This document shows, one piece after another, positions 56,001-61,223 of a stretch of DNA of 64,000 nt. Made by a program: the position numbers and the translations under genes. The notes under the pieces are model-generated. The model did no database searches. It was not told where the DNA came from and was given only the letters and a program-made list of their open reading frames with translations. The DNA comes from Liopterus haemorrhoidalis (Eukaryota > Arthropoda > Insecta > Coleoptera > Dytiscidae), in NCBI GenBank assembly GCA_963971575.1, contig OZ020612.1, forward strand, positions 36,559,916-36,623,915, written 5' to 3'. Position 1 is the stretch's first letter, and the number at the start of each line of letters is the position of its first letter.

Positions 56001-57068
56001 GTGACCATTCGTCCCGCATTTCGCGGGAGGTCCCGCATTTTGATTTGGTGTCCCCAGGGCCAAATTTTGCTCTGTACTTATATTAGGGAGGTGAAGATCT
56101 TTTTTTTGCTCTTTACTTATATATGGGAGGCGAGGATTGCCTTCTCCAAGAAAATGGTCACCCTAACCTAACGTCATAGTGTCGTTAGTCAGTGATTCAT
56201 TGAGTCAGTTATTCAATAGTTATTCATTCGATCATTTTTGTGAGCATGCTACCCAAGGACCAGCTCAGCTGTTCAAGTCACCAACCCGAGATGTGAGGGC
56301 CGTCTACAGGGATTCTCCACGTGTTCGACTCGTGCGGATGCCTGGGGTGGTTCGACCGATCCTAGAGAAGCCGGGGCAAGGACGGGACTTACATCAGCTA
56401 CTAACAGACAACACCAGCTGCCATCCTGACAGTTAATTGTATTCTGTTGTAAAATTATTATTATATAATACATTTTGTAGAAATGATGTCCGTTCTTGAA
56501 TCCACCCCGTGACAATATAATGAAAATGAATCATAAAGACTGGTTTATAATAAATCCATGACATAATGCATAAGTATGGAACAAACGATTTGACAATTCA
56601 AAACATTTTTTTTTTAGTTTGTAATAAACAGAACAAAGAGAGTGGTGTAATTTTTATGTTTATGTATCCATAGCATATCTATTATAAACCAGGCTTATTC
56701 ATGAAAAATATTCTGTCCATGCTATAAATAAGATTTTACTATTAAAACACAATCAAATTACCTGGTAGCGATGGGAGCTTGACCTTGCCCCAAGGAAAGA
56801 GTTTGGAACCTGGTACTCATTTGATTCTGTTCTGCCAATGTTGTAAGAGCACCAGTTGGATCTACACCAGCTGATAACACAAATATCAGAGGAGTCTGTG
56901 GCAGGGATTCTTCTAAAACTGCTCTTATATCTAACACTGGAGGTTCAACAAATTGTGGACCCAAGTTGTTCACAATAAACAGTGATACACAAAACGAGAG
57001 ACGATCTTGACGTAAAGAACGAATGAAAAGAAGTCGTTGAAACTCGTTGCAAATGTCGTTCCATTCAC
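25865..57068 (-). CDS. DNAH2: Dynein axonemal heavy chain 2, last ten exons (partial gene)
   Basis: Ten minus-strand exons join to 1,949 bp, coding 648 residues plus a stop. In transcript order: 56762-57068, 53652-53871, 44256-44447, 43953-44137, 38712-38934, 36521-36645, 32566-32708, 30617-30771, 29123-29369, 25865-26016. Every junction is GT-AG and phases agree. The protein covers the linker to AAA6, AAA6, its lid, and the C-terminal domain. Markers such as LSLGQGQAPIA, NCHLSLSWMPALDK, FRLWLSSSPHPDFPIS, NYGGHVTDDWDRRLL and WIKRGTALL identify an axonemal heavy chain, and the first two point to DNAH2, the beta heavy chain of inner-arm dynein f/I1. It should act in sperm or sensory cilia. Nothing upstream of residue G-E-W is in the window. 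The motor P-loop (AAA1) lies outside. Confidence 0.88.
26017..27039 (-). other. Dynein intron 9, part without recognised elements
   Basis: AT-rich intron sequence. Around 26460-26830 there is a block (CAATTGAGAAAGCCAAGTGG; GATTGGCAAGCCACTTGG) with weak inverted symmetry that may be a DNA-transposon relic. No exon or known coding match. Confidence 0.4.
27040..28725 (+). pseudogene. Jockey/CR1-group LINE, RT region, 5'-truncated
   Basis: LLAPLIIIYNKSIAEG and NYRPVSKL, then VYTDFSKAFDKINHNLL, SGIPQGSHLGPLLFLLFIND, FADDMKMF and, after a frameshift near 27920, AWRMLGFIIRSTKKF and SVVWNPQYDKYVNKIERIQ. These are RT blocks and the downstream region of Jockey/CR1-like LINEs. The FADD active site is kept. 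A (TAAA)n-like tail near 28710-28725 ends the copy. It lies antisense to dynein in intron 9. A relative lies at 38947-40090. Confidence 0.8.
28780..29045 (+). pseudogene. LINE 3' remnant with NQLRWYGQV block
   Basis: KQNQLRWYGQVCRDEMGRN near 28923-28980, followed in another frame by RMKWQKYEEGHRK, resembles the end of RTE-like LINE pol (LRWYGHV-x-RM ... RRGRP). Stops interrupt it. It is antisense in dynein intron 9. Confidence 0.5.
29123..29369 (-). CDS. DNAH2: DNAH2 exon, C-terminal domain
   Basis: Codes TAARLTQIPIDQLSWEFIIV, then GVYVRGLFLEGAGWDKKNGC, PMQLVTTMPLIHFKP and KKTRG. This is the dynein C-terminal domain; GLFLEGAGWD is the best-conserved block. Acceptor CAG at 29370-29372, donor GT at 29121-29122. 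Confidence 0.93.
29370..30616 (-). other. Dynein intron 8
   Basis: 1,247 bp, AT-rich, holding one small MITE (29925-30046). A GC-richer stretch at 30220-30400 has no coding match that I recognise. Confidence 0.55.
29925..30046. mobile_element. Short TA-flanked MITE
   Basis: CAATATGATCGA and TCGATCATATTG are inverted at the two ends with TA outside each. At 122 bp it is likely a mariner-type MITE. Confidence 0.65.
30617..30771 (-). CDS. DNAH2: DNAH2 exon, C-terminal domain
   Basis: Codes AYPSMKLLGSWTRDLIVRVE, then WAESARPPILFWLSAYTFP and TGFLTAVLQ, a canonical dynein block (FWL-x-F/Y-x-FP-x-GFLTAVLQ). Acceptor at 30772-30773, donor at 30615-30616. Confidence 0.93.
30960..31690 (+). pseudogene. 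Mariner-family transposase relic
   Basis: VQRAFRIHFGIEPRGPVPDRK-like coding from 31010 (helix-turn-helix end), a deletion near 31150, then VDKIQNFLEPALEEINLGN, VWFQKDGATAHTARASM, and RSLDITPC. A GT microsatellite has grown in the FFLWGY region (31380-31405). Coding traces continue to about 31593 (LERVEENARNRLHQC). The first catalytic Asp region is deleted. It is antisense to dynein in intron 7. Confidence 0.75.
31691..32219. other. Dynein intron 7, unassigned part
   Basis: An 80-codon frame at 31688-31930 is Cys-rich (CRTENC, YTLCEIKEPTCC) but matches no family I can name. The rest is AT-rich. Confidence 0.35.
32220..32405 (+). mobile_element. LINE 3' end with (GAA)n tail
   Basis: The frame near 32228-32290 gives RPVGRPRKRWRDQLTEDL, the conserved end of RTE/BovB-type pol, and the copy ends in AAGAAGAAGAAGAAG at 32390-32405. 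Confidence 0.6.
32566..32708 (-). CDS. DNAH2: DNAH2 exon, C-terminal domain
   Basis: Codes YNVLLNEIQIDLEELQKSIK, then GLVVMSSDLEDIFKCIFEG and RVPEKWLK. GLVVMS-x-x-LE and P-x-x-W are typical. The first base completes the Arg codon begun at 36521. Donor GT at 32564-32565. Confidence 0.93.
32709..33433 (-). other. Dynein intron 6, left part, nothing recognised
   Basis: AT-rich with a GC-richer block at 33170-33410; no coding match, no clear terminal repeats. Confidence 0.4.
33442..34145 (-). mobile_element. hAT transposon, 704 bp, duplication ACGATGTA
   Basis: CAGGGCCGGATTAACC at the left and GGATCATGGCATAG-like inverse ending CCGGCCTTG at the right, flanked by ACGATGTA at 33434-33441 and 34146-34153. 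It is an internally deleted copy that keeps part of a transposase on the minus strand. Confidence 0.9.
33759..33980 (-). pseudogene. hAT transposase C-terminal dimerisation fragment
   Basis: KKSFSVLKRVKNYLRNSLS followed by QSKITSLAVLYIE is the hAT-family C-terminal dimerisation block (SFS-x-LKR-x-K-x-YLR-x-x-x-x-Q-x-R-x-x-x-LA). Only about 73 residues remain, without the catalytic part. The frame lies within the 33442-34145 element. Confidence 0.8.
34414..34695. mobile_element. hAT-type MITE, CAGTGGCGTA ends
   Basis: CAGTGGCGTAGCGTGG and CGGTACGCCACTG are inverted; flanks ATGAGGAC and ATAAGGAT agree at six of eight bases, an aged duplication. Inside, AGGTCTTCTC and GAGAAGACCT form a local hairpin. 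Confidence 0.75.
34996..35057. repeat. Two adjacent perfect hairpins with identical AATG loops
   Basis: ACACTGTGTATTGGGA (34996-35011) pairs perfectly with 35016-35031 around AATG. GTCACTACTAGT (35030-35041) pairs perfectly with 35046-35057, again around AATG. The two overlap by two bases. No transposon ends are visible at their borders. Confidence 0.9.
35058..36520 (-). other. Dynein intron 6, right part, nothing recognised
   Basis: Mixed composition; a GC-richer block at 35210-35650 has no coding match. No terminal repeats seen. Confidence 0.4.
36521..36645 (-). CDS. DNAH2: DNAH2 exon, C-terminal domain start
   Basis: Codes VMQLAADVLARIPNPIDYD, HTVKIIGE, then NKKPLDVVLLQEIVR, where PL-x-VVLLQE is a conserved dynein helix. 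Acceptor CAG at 36646-36648, donor GT at 36519-36520. Confidence 0.92.
36698..37000. mobile_element. Fold-back MITE with arms over 110 bp
   Basis: The left arm (about 36698-36826) and right arm (about 36882-37000) are inverted: TCCAGTTTTGCAAGTGAAA against its complement, then TTTTACTAACTTAACCTAA against TTAGGTTTAGTTAGTAAAA. A loop of about 55 bp separates them. TATA flanks both ends. It lies in dynein intron 5, 52 bases from an exon. Confidence 0.8.
37869..38175 (-). pseudogene. Mariner transposase C-terminal relic
   Basis: VVLLDRNVHPHVDALTQA, then after frame changes LDKFMGH and finally KLVTTYHNCLNPNGDNVKK before a stop resemble the C-terminal half of a mariner transposase (LLHDN-x-x-PHVA ... 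NRNGDYVEK). Several stops and frameshifts. It lies on the same strand as dynein, in intron 5. Confidence 0.65.
38712..38934 (-). CDS. DNAH2: DNAH2 exon, AAA6 lid to C-terminal domain
   Basis: Codes LSSLPTYYIPKDGPLESY, EDYISILPNVDNPEAFGQHP, NADITSLISEA and a charged end at EDK. PEAFGQHPNADI is conserved. The acceptor lies at 38935-38936, only about 12 bases from the tail of a LINE inserted on the same strand. Confidence 0.93.
38947..40090 (-). pseudogene. Jockey/CR1-group LINE, 5'-truncated, sense in dynein intron 4
   Basis: The frame 39158-40090 gives SGVPQGSHLGPLLFNIFIND, YADDLKIF, DLGITLDRKLVFDIHINTI, KSLRMLGFVIRN and SVCWSPQYFTYINRLESVQ. It is open for 310 codons and is a relative of the copy at 27040-28725. 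The RT N-terminal part is missing. The copy ends in a (TAAA)n tail at about 38949-38972, next to the exon acceptor at 38935. Confidence 0.85.
40170..40508. mobile_element. MITE, family TAATCTGTCTCA, copy 2
   Basis: TATCTGTCTCATTTTGTAAT at the left and ATTACAAATTGAGACAGATT at the right are inverted. Contains three short TTTTGACATGTCAAT-type repeats at 40285-40340. Same family as 8480-8664. Confidence 0.65.
40956..42058 (+). mobile_element. BEL/Pao LTR and gag fragment
   Basis: A candidate LTR runs 40956-41240 (starts TGATGCAA, ends ATCGAACA, with AATAAA at 41149), followed by a primer-binding-site-like TTGGCGACCGTGACAGGA at 41244. The leader holds two related blocks with TCGGTCCGCCGG. The gag start is at 41599. 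No pol or second LTR is present, so it is a truncated insertion in element A copy 3. Confidence 0.6.
41599..42054 (+). CDS. BEL/Pao gag N-terminal fragment
   Basis: From ATG at 41599 the frame gives 151 residues: a basic start (MEPLKKCRSVIRSMFTRSAN), an acidic middle, then YKLKLPKMELREFGEKEES. K-LPK-x-EL-x-x-F is the gag block that opens the conserved part of BEL/Pao gag in insects. The frame then runs into sequence without gag similarity and stops, so the protein is cut short. Gag would form the particle shell; this fragment cannot. Confidence 0.6.
   Translation: MEPLKKCRSVIRSMFTRSANNLQSLLDASTTNLYEIEAAWESMQQKDFDLKNMDKQILDLLLTADSSEDVLTAEFMSCVEYSSRFVKLKVSCTHLLKSNVGSETGRRSSDSQGSHYKLKLPKMELREFGEKEESLTTKIRLYSTRLQKKKA
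42321..42524. other. Dynein intron 4, unassigned
   Basis: AT-rich, no feature recognised. Confidence 0.4.
42525..42690 (-). mobile_element. tRNA-derived SINE, sense to dynein
   Basis: On the minus strand the 5' end reads GGCGTAGCGTAGTGGTAACA, containing a pol III A box (TAGCGTAGTGG), and 45 bases on is GAGTTCGAATCCC, a B box (GTTCGAATCC). A non-tRNA body follows and the copy ends in a run of A at 42530-42545. It is a tRNA-like head, not a tRNA gene: the acceptor stem does not close. Confidence 0.75.
43030..43737 (+). mobile_element. TRIM-like deleted Ty3/gypsy element with identical LTRs
   Basis: Two 124-bp LTRs (43030-43153 and 43614-43737) start TGTTGTAAGG, end TTAAAACA and appear identical base for base. 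The 5-bp duplication GGTGC flanks them (43025-43029, 43738-43742). TGGCGCAGTCGGTAT after the first LTR is the primer-binding site and AAAGAGGGAGA before the second is the polypurine tract. Only a gag start and the last part of integrase remain, so it needs proteins in trans. Identical LTRs imply a recent insertion. Confidence 0.93.
43197..43400 (+). CDS. Truncated gypsy gag start in the TRIM
   Basis: 67 residues (MKMEFNKPNILNLDNN, then FLNFKEEIEIYFEAIESYKK) resemble the N-terminal gag of Ty3/gypsy elements. The frame stops at 43400. After it, 43430-43530 codes LPQPRSYLINTKDNKQLRRN, the C-terminal tail of integrase, so an internal deletion removed everything between. Confidence 0.65.
   Translation: MKMEFNKPNILNLDNNVCDNFLNFKEEIEIYFEAIESYKKPQKVQVARLKNLLGTEALKLYNTISTK
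43743..43952 (-). other. Dynein intron 4, exon-proximal part
   Basis: Short interval between the TRIM and exon 43953-44137. No feature beyond the donor at 43951-43952. Confidence 0.5.
43953..44137 (-). CDS. DNAH2: DNAH2 exon, AAA6 lid
   Basis: Codes VSECLLTIYLDEYEKTPWDA, LKYLIAGVNYGGHVTDDWD, RRLLTTYINQYF and ends inside an Arg codon. W-x-ALKYLI-x-x-NYGGHVTDDWD is nearly invariant in axonemal dyneins. The intron before it is only 118 bp. Confidence 0.95.
44256..44447 (-). CDS. DNAH2: DNAH2 exon, AAA6 lid
   Basis: 64 codons: GIRANLKRLYRQVTEDKFNA, KYKKLLFALCYFHAVLIERK, and FQQLGWNIIYSFNDSDFE. The RKKFQQLGWN block is conserved in all dynein heavy chains. Acceptor TTTTAG and donor GTAAG are clear. 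Confidence 0.95.
44743..47019 (+). pseudogene. R1-clade endonuclease (partial) and reverse transcriptase
   Basis: A 758-codon open frame. Start: the second half of an APE endonuclease, with AIIAGDINAKSALWGS and SYIDITLATADI; the Ser-Asp-His end motif reads SLH (residues 90-92). RT follows: FPNEWKTARVVLIPKKGG, LVTLDVVNAFNTVRW, GVPQGSVLGPTLWNVFYD, then FAND at residues 517-520 (46291-46302) where FADD/YADD is expected. LVLYGAPVWAD-like IVLYGAPVWAD near 46680 is typical of R1. The frame stops at 47019 by a frameshift. Despite the long frame, catalytic changes suggest it is inactive. Confidence 0.85.
46990..47357 (+). pseudogene. R1-clade ORF2 C-terminal zinc knuckle
   Basis: In a shifted frame, SLDYFLTQFLTGHGLYKAY leads to CVYCGETDTPVHTVCECPRW, the C-x2-C-x8-H-x4-C knuckle found at the C-terminus of R1-clade ORF2. 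It continues the 44743-47019 product after the frameshift near 46990. Confidence 0.8.
47565..48561 (+). other. AT-rich interval, probably leader of the next LINE
   Basis: No coding match. The stretch from about 47940 to 48561 precedes the ORF1 ATG of the next LINE directly and may be its 5' UTR. The start of that element was not located. Confidence 0.4.
48562..49371 (+). CDS. LINE ORF1 with coiled coil and SGNH-like domain
   Basis: From ATG at 48562, 269 codons. Residues 50-100 are heptad-like and charged (NDELNQIIENLKIEIKMLQT). After a Ser/Asn linker, KLLSDSHARNC resembles the GDS/DSH block of SGNH esterases and FVFILGGANNFPSN resembles their GxxN block. ORF1 proteins of this build bind RNA and self-associate. 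The frame is intact but the end is cut relative to relatives, whose third block (DGxHxN) I do not see. Confidence 0.65.
   Translation: MMSDINTRKTRQVAKKLQIKKALCCPNTKIESIVYDGESTENCELTQINLKLQSDLVKVNTKNDELNQIIENLKIEIKMLQTENLGKNKVIEDLQNFQKLKSSSHNSVATQTENQLNPLVSTRNVQKPTSHNLQTVPTNKSSNNINKSRKLLSDSHARNCSNIVRDLLPDFEVNMIFKPGAPLHEIIKDLEKLTAHYTKKDFVFILGGANNFPSNNMNLINNFKNVIRISYQYNINITAKKLVFSKLRSLVKNSTFFTCNVVQDNYQRF
49555..50804 (+). pseudogene. LINE ORF2, APE endonuclease region
   Basis: INLLCLNTQSIRNKKNELES, LFDILCLTEHFL and RGGVIIFTNKHWD are the first APE blocks. After a stop near 49918, VVVCGDFNVNFNI and SPVNFNTRGRNRIDNVF with SDYDGIHVIFEF follow. The final SDH reads SDYDGIH. 50301-50804 is the linker to RT. 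Confidence 0.7.
50850..52070 (+). pseudogene. LINE ORF2, reverse transcriptase region
   Basis: [70 protein letters not shown] and FADDTTIITHLF appear with stops at about 50945 and 51288. After FADD about 300 bp are missing, and the sequence resumes at HITYALLVWGHSPSAERIFA. The FADD Asp pair is kept. Confidence 0.75.
52630..53545 (+). mobile_element. Mariner-type transposon, 916 bp, internally deleted
   Basis: CAAGGTGTCTCAAAAGAAAT at the left matches the complement of the right end, with TA at 52628-52629 and 53546-53547. The inverted repeats run for about 30 bp. A full element would be longer; the middle of the transposase is missing. It is in dynein intron 2, on the opposite strand. Confidence 0.92.
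52746..53439 (+). pseudogene. Mariner transposase, N-terminal and C-terminal parts
   Basis: From MERFSGADRALCVREFYKNG the frame runs to 53140 with two helix-turn-helix regions (IRHWVKKFEETGTTLDKSKS, ASALNVHRSSLHRIMHKDL). After a stop and deletion near 53140-53195, INWPPRSPDLTPMDFFLWG and LKSKVYANKP give the last catalytic block and the C-terminus to 53439. The first two catalytic aspartates are lost, so it is inactive. Confidence 0.85.
53652..53871 (-). CDS. DNAH2: DNAH2 exon, AAA6 core
   Basis: Codes LLEAGMKDGHWVFLANCHL, SLSWMPALDKIVETM, then FRLWLSSSPHPDFPISILQ and KMTTEPPK. GHWV-x-L-x-NCHL is the AAA6 Walker-B-like strand. The donor follows AAA, not G, but is a normal GTAATA. Confidence 0.95.
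53872..55996 (-). other. Dynein intron 1 (of those seen), largely unassigned
   Basis: Contains a fold-back element at 54128-54302. A block at 55230-55480 has a TAGTCTAGTGG box that resembles a pol III A box, but no B box was found. Otherwise AT-rich without coding match. Confidence 0.4.
54128..54302. mobile_element. Short inverted-repeat element (GTTGCCTAGATGTAGAC)
   Basis: GTATCTACATTGAGGCAACA at the left and TGTTGCCTAGATGTAGACGC at the right are imperfectly inverted, and GTAGCAT/GCGACATGTCG blocks repeat inside. No duplication defined. Confidence 0.6.
55997..56165. mobile_element. hAT-type MITE, TAGGGTGACCA ends, duplication ACCTAACG
   Basis: TAGGGTGACCATT and AATGGTCACCCTA are perfect inverted ends; ACCTAACG occurs at 55989-55996 and 56166-56173. 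Interior repeats of CCCGCATTT type link it to 25497-25775. Confidence 0.9.
56174..56515. other. Possible solo LTR fragment
   Basis: GC-richer segment that ends in CCACCCCGTGACA, a typical LTR end, after an AT-rich polyadenylation-like stretch (TATATAATACA). The left border and a duplication are not visible. The frame at 56179-56436 has no family match. Confidence 0.25.
56537..56697. mobile_element. MITE, family TCGTTTATAATAAA, copy 2
   Basis: CTGGTTTATAATAAATCCAT and TCTATTATAAACCAGGC are the inverted ends, and CATAATGCATAAGTATGG matches the 14283 copy. Confidence 0.65.
56762..57068 (-). CDS. DNAH2: DNAH2 exon, AAA5-AAA6 linker and AAA6 start (first exon in window)
   Basis: Codes GEWNDICNEFQRLLFIRSLR, VNNLGPQFVEPPVLDIRA, TPLIFVLSAGVDPTGALTTL and SLGQGQAPIAT. 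TPLIFVLS-x-G-x-DP is the degenerate P-loop of AAA6. Acceptor ATACAG at 57069-57074. It opens in the middle of a codon, so earlier exons exist outside the window. A MITE begins 26 bases beyond the splice site. Confidence 0.94.
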
Positions 57069-57094
57069 CTGTATTAAATTAAATATTTTATATA

Positions 57095-57418
57095 CAGTCT
57101 ATTCCAAACGGTTAGGCGGAACTAAATGGGAATTTCGTTTTTTTAGGTTGTCACGAGAAGGGACCTTGCTTGGGATATTTCATTTTTCGTGTTGGAATGT
57201 CAAAATTTAAAATTCCAACAGTTAAACTATGGAAACGAATGACATATGTCAAAATTAAATATTTTTTTTTACAAATTTTAATGACAAAAAAATAAATAAA
57301 TGGGAAATTTGTATTAAGAATGACACAAAAAATCAAAATATAAAGAAAATTACATTTTAAAATGATATTAACCTTAACCAAAAATGTTTATTGTTAGTAT
57401 GATTTACAGAGCTTAAAC
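57095..57418. mobile_element. MITE, family CAGTCTGTTCC, copy 3, cut by gypsy LTR
   Basis: CAGTCTATTCCAAACGGTTA after TA starts the element, and the interior matches 7380-7447 and 8104-8340. It stops at ACAGAGCTTAAAC where the gypsy LTR begins. It starts 26 bases upstream of a dynein splice acceptor. Confidence 0.75.
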
Positions 57419-57592
57419 ATTTATTTATTTAATATATATTTATTATATCTTAATTACGTTACATTACATTACAACTGTGTGTCATATGATGACTCGAAAC
57501 CGACTGTCGCATTGTCTTTTCAAGCAATGTTCTCGCTTGTCTTACATGCCAGTCATAACCAAACATAAATCTTACAATCATATTATACAACA
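57419..57592 (-). repeat. Gypsy 3' LTR, truncated
   Basis: Matches 62380-62544 (CATATGATGACTCGA, TTTTCAAGCAAT, CATGCCAGTCATAACC) but lacks the end near ATACATCACA. It carries a small ACATT repeat difference. Confidence 0.85.
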
Positions 57593-57793
57593 TCTCCCTT
57601 TTTTAAACAAATTAAATTACAATTTTATTCAACACCCAAATTAGAATAACTTTATGTACATTCTATATTACAAAATATATTTACAAAAATAGTTAAACAC
57701 ACAGAAACTTTATACCAAATAACAAAATTTATTTATTTAAATAATTAATTAATACCATAAAATTTAGTTTGTTTAACTACTCTTCCTGAAGTA

Positions 57794-58359
57794 ATGGGTG
57801 TTTTTTTTAGAGGTATAGAACTTTAAATTGCAATAAAACAACGATGGATTATTCGATTGACATGAATTTTTTTTTATTCGAAAGATAATCTTGTGGCATT
57901 ACATTTTAAATATGATTTCTGGCATATGACTGCCACGGCTGGCTCGGATGTAGTCCAATCTGGACGTCCAATTTTCGATGACTTTTTCTAACATTTGTGG
58001 CCGTATATCGGCAATAACACGGCGAATGTTGTCTTCCAAATGGTCAAGCGTTTGTGGCTTATCCGCATAGACCAATGACTTTACATAGCCCCACAGAAAG
58101 TAGTCCAGCGGTGTTAAATCACAAGATCTTGGAGGCCAATTCACAGGTCCAAAACGTGAAATTAGGCGGTCACCAAACGTGTCTTTCAATAAATCGATTG
58201 TGGCACAAGCTGTGTGACATGTTGCGCCGTCTTGTTGGTATGATTTAATGTAATGCCACAAGATTATCTTTCGAATAAAAAAAAATTCATGTCAATCGAA
58301 TAATCCATCGTTGTTTTATTGCAATTTAAAGTTCTATACCTCTAAAAAAAAACACCCGT
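57794..58359 (-). mobile_element. Mariner derivative with terminal repeats near 100 bp
   Basis: The two ends are inverted for about 100 bp (GGGTGTTTTTTTTAGAGGTA, then AACTTTAAATTGCAATAAAA and CATGAATTTTTTTTTATTCG) with TA outside each. Only the last third of a transposase lies between. Inserted in the gypsy element after the integrase. Confidence 0.85.
57899..58261 (-). pseudogene. Mariner transposase C-terminal fragment
   Basis: YQQDGATCHTACATIDLL, then VNWPPRSCDLTPLDYFLWGY and KSLVYADKPQTLDHLEDNIR are the last two catalytic blocks and the C-terminus of a mariner-type transposase (about 110 residues). The DNA-binding half and first catalytic Asp are missing. The frame runs right up to the terminal repeat. 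Confidence 0.85.
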
Positions 58360-60970
58360 TAGTTCTATATTCATTTTCTGAATTATTAATTTCTATTTTC
58401 TCCCTATTTACCAAATTTTCTTTATCATTAACATTATTTTTATTTCCTACATTCGTATTTTGTTCAGCTTTATTTATGTAATTATCCCACACATCTCTTC
58501 TCTTACTCTCTACACTAAAATCATTTTTACTATTATAATATTTTGAAAAATTAATATCATTCATATTTCTCCTCTTATGTCTATTGGTATTTAAATCTTT
58601 TATGATAACTGATCGCGGTTTATCGGAAAATTTCGTTACTCGAGCAGGTAACCAACATTTGTTAATTTTATCACGATACATTACATTATCATAAGGTTTT
58701 AACTTGTAATTTCTAAATTTTGCGTTTTTATCATTAAATGTTTTGTTTTTTTCTTTATTTGAAATAAGAATTGTTTTAAAACTTTTAACAACAAATGGTT
58801 TTAATAAATTTTCATTTATAGGTAACTTTGTTTTTGTTCTACGACTAAATAACAATTGAGCAGGAGAAAATTTTGAGCCTAACACTGGTGTATTTCTATA
58901 TTCCAGTAACATATTTTCCAATTCTTCATTTCCTTCTATTGATTTTTTAATAAATTTCTTACAAATTCCTACATATCTTTCACTGAGTCCATTACTTTTG
59001 GGGTAATGTGGACTTGAAGTAACAATATTAAAATTCCAACATTTAGCGAAATTAGCGAACTCGTATGAGCCAAACGGCATATTGTCAGCAATAATTTTGC
59101 ACGGGATACCATGTACTGTAAAAATATCTTTCATAGTTTTAATAATTTCACTAGATGTTTTACAATTTAGTTTTTTCAATTCAACCCAGTGAGAAAAATA
59201 ATCAACTAATACCAAATAATTTGTATTTGCATACTCTAAAATGTCACATTCAAGCATTTGAAATGGTAAATTTGGAATTTCATGACAAAACATTGGTTCT
59301 TTTGCATTTGCTGATCTATATTTTTGACAAATATAACACTTATTAATCATTTCTATAATGTCAATATTCATTTTCGGCCAATAAAATAAAGATTTCGCTC
59401 TTTGCTGAGTCTTAAAAATACCTAAATGTGATTCATGTACTTTGTACAAAATTTTCTTTTGTAACTTTTCAGGAATCATAATTCTATCATTATAATAAAG
59501 TAATTCATTATTAACATGTATTTCAAATTTTTTATTAAAATAAAATTTTAATTCATTATTTAACTTTGTTTTGGATTTTGGCCATCCATTTTTTGTAAAA
59601 TCTATCAACTTGCTCAAAACATAATCAAATTTTGTTTCACGTACAATTTCATTTTGTAAATTATCTGCTACATTTATAGTATGAACAATTCTACTAAGTT
59701 CAATATCAAAATCAGTTTTACTTGCTTGAATACACGCTCGACTAATGGCGTCTGCAATTAACATGTTTTTTCCAGGGGTGTATTCAAGAGTAATATCATA
59801 AATCGTTAATTTTAATTTAATTCTTTTAAGTCTGTTCGAATTTATTTTATTTATTTCTTTTTTCATTATACCCAATAATGGCTTATGATCTGTTTGAATA
59901 ATTATTTTCTTTCCATAAATAAAATTATGAAACCGTCTACATGCAAATAACACTGCTAAAAATTCCTTTTCAATTTGCGAATAATTGCATTCCGCGTCTG
60001 TTAAACTTTTTGAAGCCAAACATACCGGTTTTTTATTTTGTAGCAGGACACAACCTATACCATTTTTACTACTATCAGTTTGTATTACTGTATCTTTTTT
60101 ACTATCAAAATTTTGAAGTACTGGGGCATTAATAATGTCTTTAATTTTCTTTACGCACATATTGTGATTTTTTGTCCAATCAAATTTTACATTTAGTTTT
60201 AACAGTTGTCTTAGAGGATTGGTTACTTCCGATAAATTTGGTATAAAATCACGTAAATAATTTATCATACCTAATAATCTTTGTAACGACTTTTTGTCTG
60301 TTGGCTCATCGTATTCTACTATCGATTTAATTCTCTCCGGATCAATGTTCATAGTACTATTTTTAAAAATATGCCCTAAATAATTCACTTGAGTTTGCCT
60401 AAACTGAAATTTTGTAACATTTAATTTTATATTAAATTGTTTCGCACGTTCAAAAACTTTTAATAAAATTTCGTCATGTTTTTCTTTCGACTCTGCAAAA
60501 ATTAATAAGTCATCAATGTAAATAAATACGCCTTCAATGTCACCAAAAGCCTCAATATTGTATTTCTGAAATAACTGTGCCGCTACTTTAAGCCCAAATG
60601 GTAAACGCGTAAACGAATAACTACCAAAAATTGTGGAAAAAACACATAATTTTTTACTGTCATTATCCAGCTGTATGTGCCAAAATGCATCTTTTAAATC
60701 CAAAACAGAATAATAATTCCCATTATTTAATTTTGATTTTAATTCCTCTAATGTTGGAATTGGAAAATGTTCATCTTTAATGTTTTCATTAATATATTTT
60801 GGATCCAAACATAGTCTCAGCGACCCATCTGGTTTTTCTACAGTTACTAATCTACTACACCATTCTGTAGGTTTATCATATTTAAATATAATTCCTAATT
60901 TACACAATCTATCTAGTTCCCTTTTTAATTTACTTTTTAACATAATCGGAACACGGATATGGTGGTAGGG
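58360..60970 (-). CDS. pol: Gypsy pol: RT, RNase H, integrase
   Basis: A long frame (open 58334-60985; the last codons at the low end are mariner sequence). RT: IMLKSKLKRELDRLCKLGII, DLKDAFWHIQLD, FTRLPFGLKVAAQLFQ and YIDDLLIF at residues 156-163. RNase H: QTDSSKNGIGCVLL, IEKEFLAVLFA and IIQTDHKPLLG. Integrase: a HESH and C-x2-C zinc site near residues 517-553, then Asp near 581, Asp near 634 and Glu near 669 (CDILEY, IADNM, NGLSER). It would copy the element RNA and insert the DNA. Motifs are intact; upstream it is out of frame with protease. Confidence 0.88.
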
Positions 60971-61223
60971 ATACAGGACTTGCATTTTCTTTTAATTCAA
61001 TTTTGTATTTATTTTGAAATGAACCAATGCCATTAAAAACACTCTCAAATTGTTTAACTAACCCCTCTTTAGTGAAGCTACTTTTTATATTATCCACATT
61101 TTTTGCAACTATATTTAATTTCATACAAGTACTAAGACTCAATATAGGTATATAACTAGATTTAGTTACTATAAAATTTTCAATACTAAATTTACCGTTA
61201 TTTTCAACTAATAAGTCACACAT
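60955..61223 (-). pseudogene. Gypsy protease-to-RT connection, frame-shifted
   Basis: CDLLVENNGKFSIENFIVTK continues the protease domain from the gag frame, and LPPYP near 60965 should join the RT. Frameshifts at about 61220 and 60960 break the reading from protease to RT. Confidence 0.7.

Noticed and set aside
56179..56436. 85-codon frame as a host gene
   Set aside because: No motif; composition and the CCCCGTGACA end fit an LTR fragment better, though not proven.
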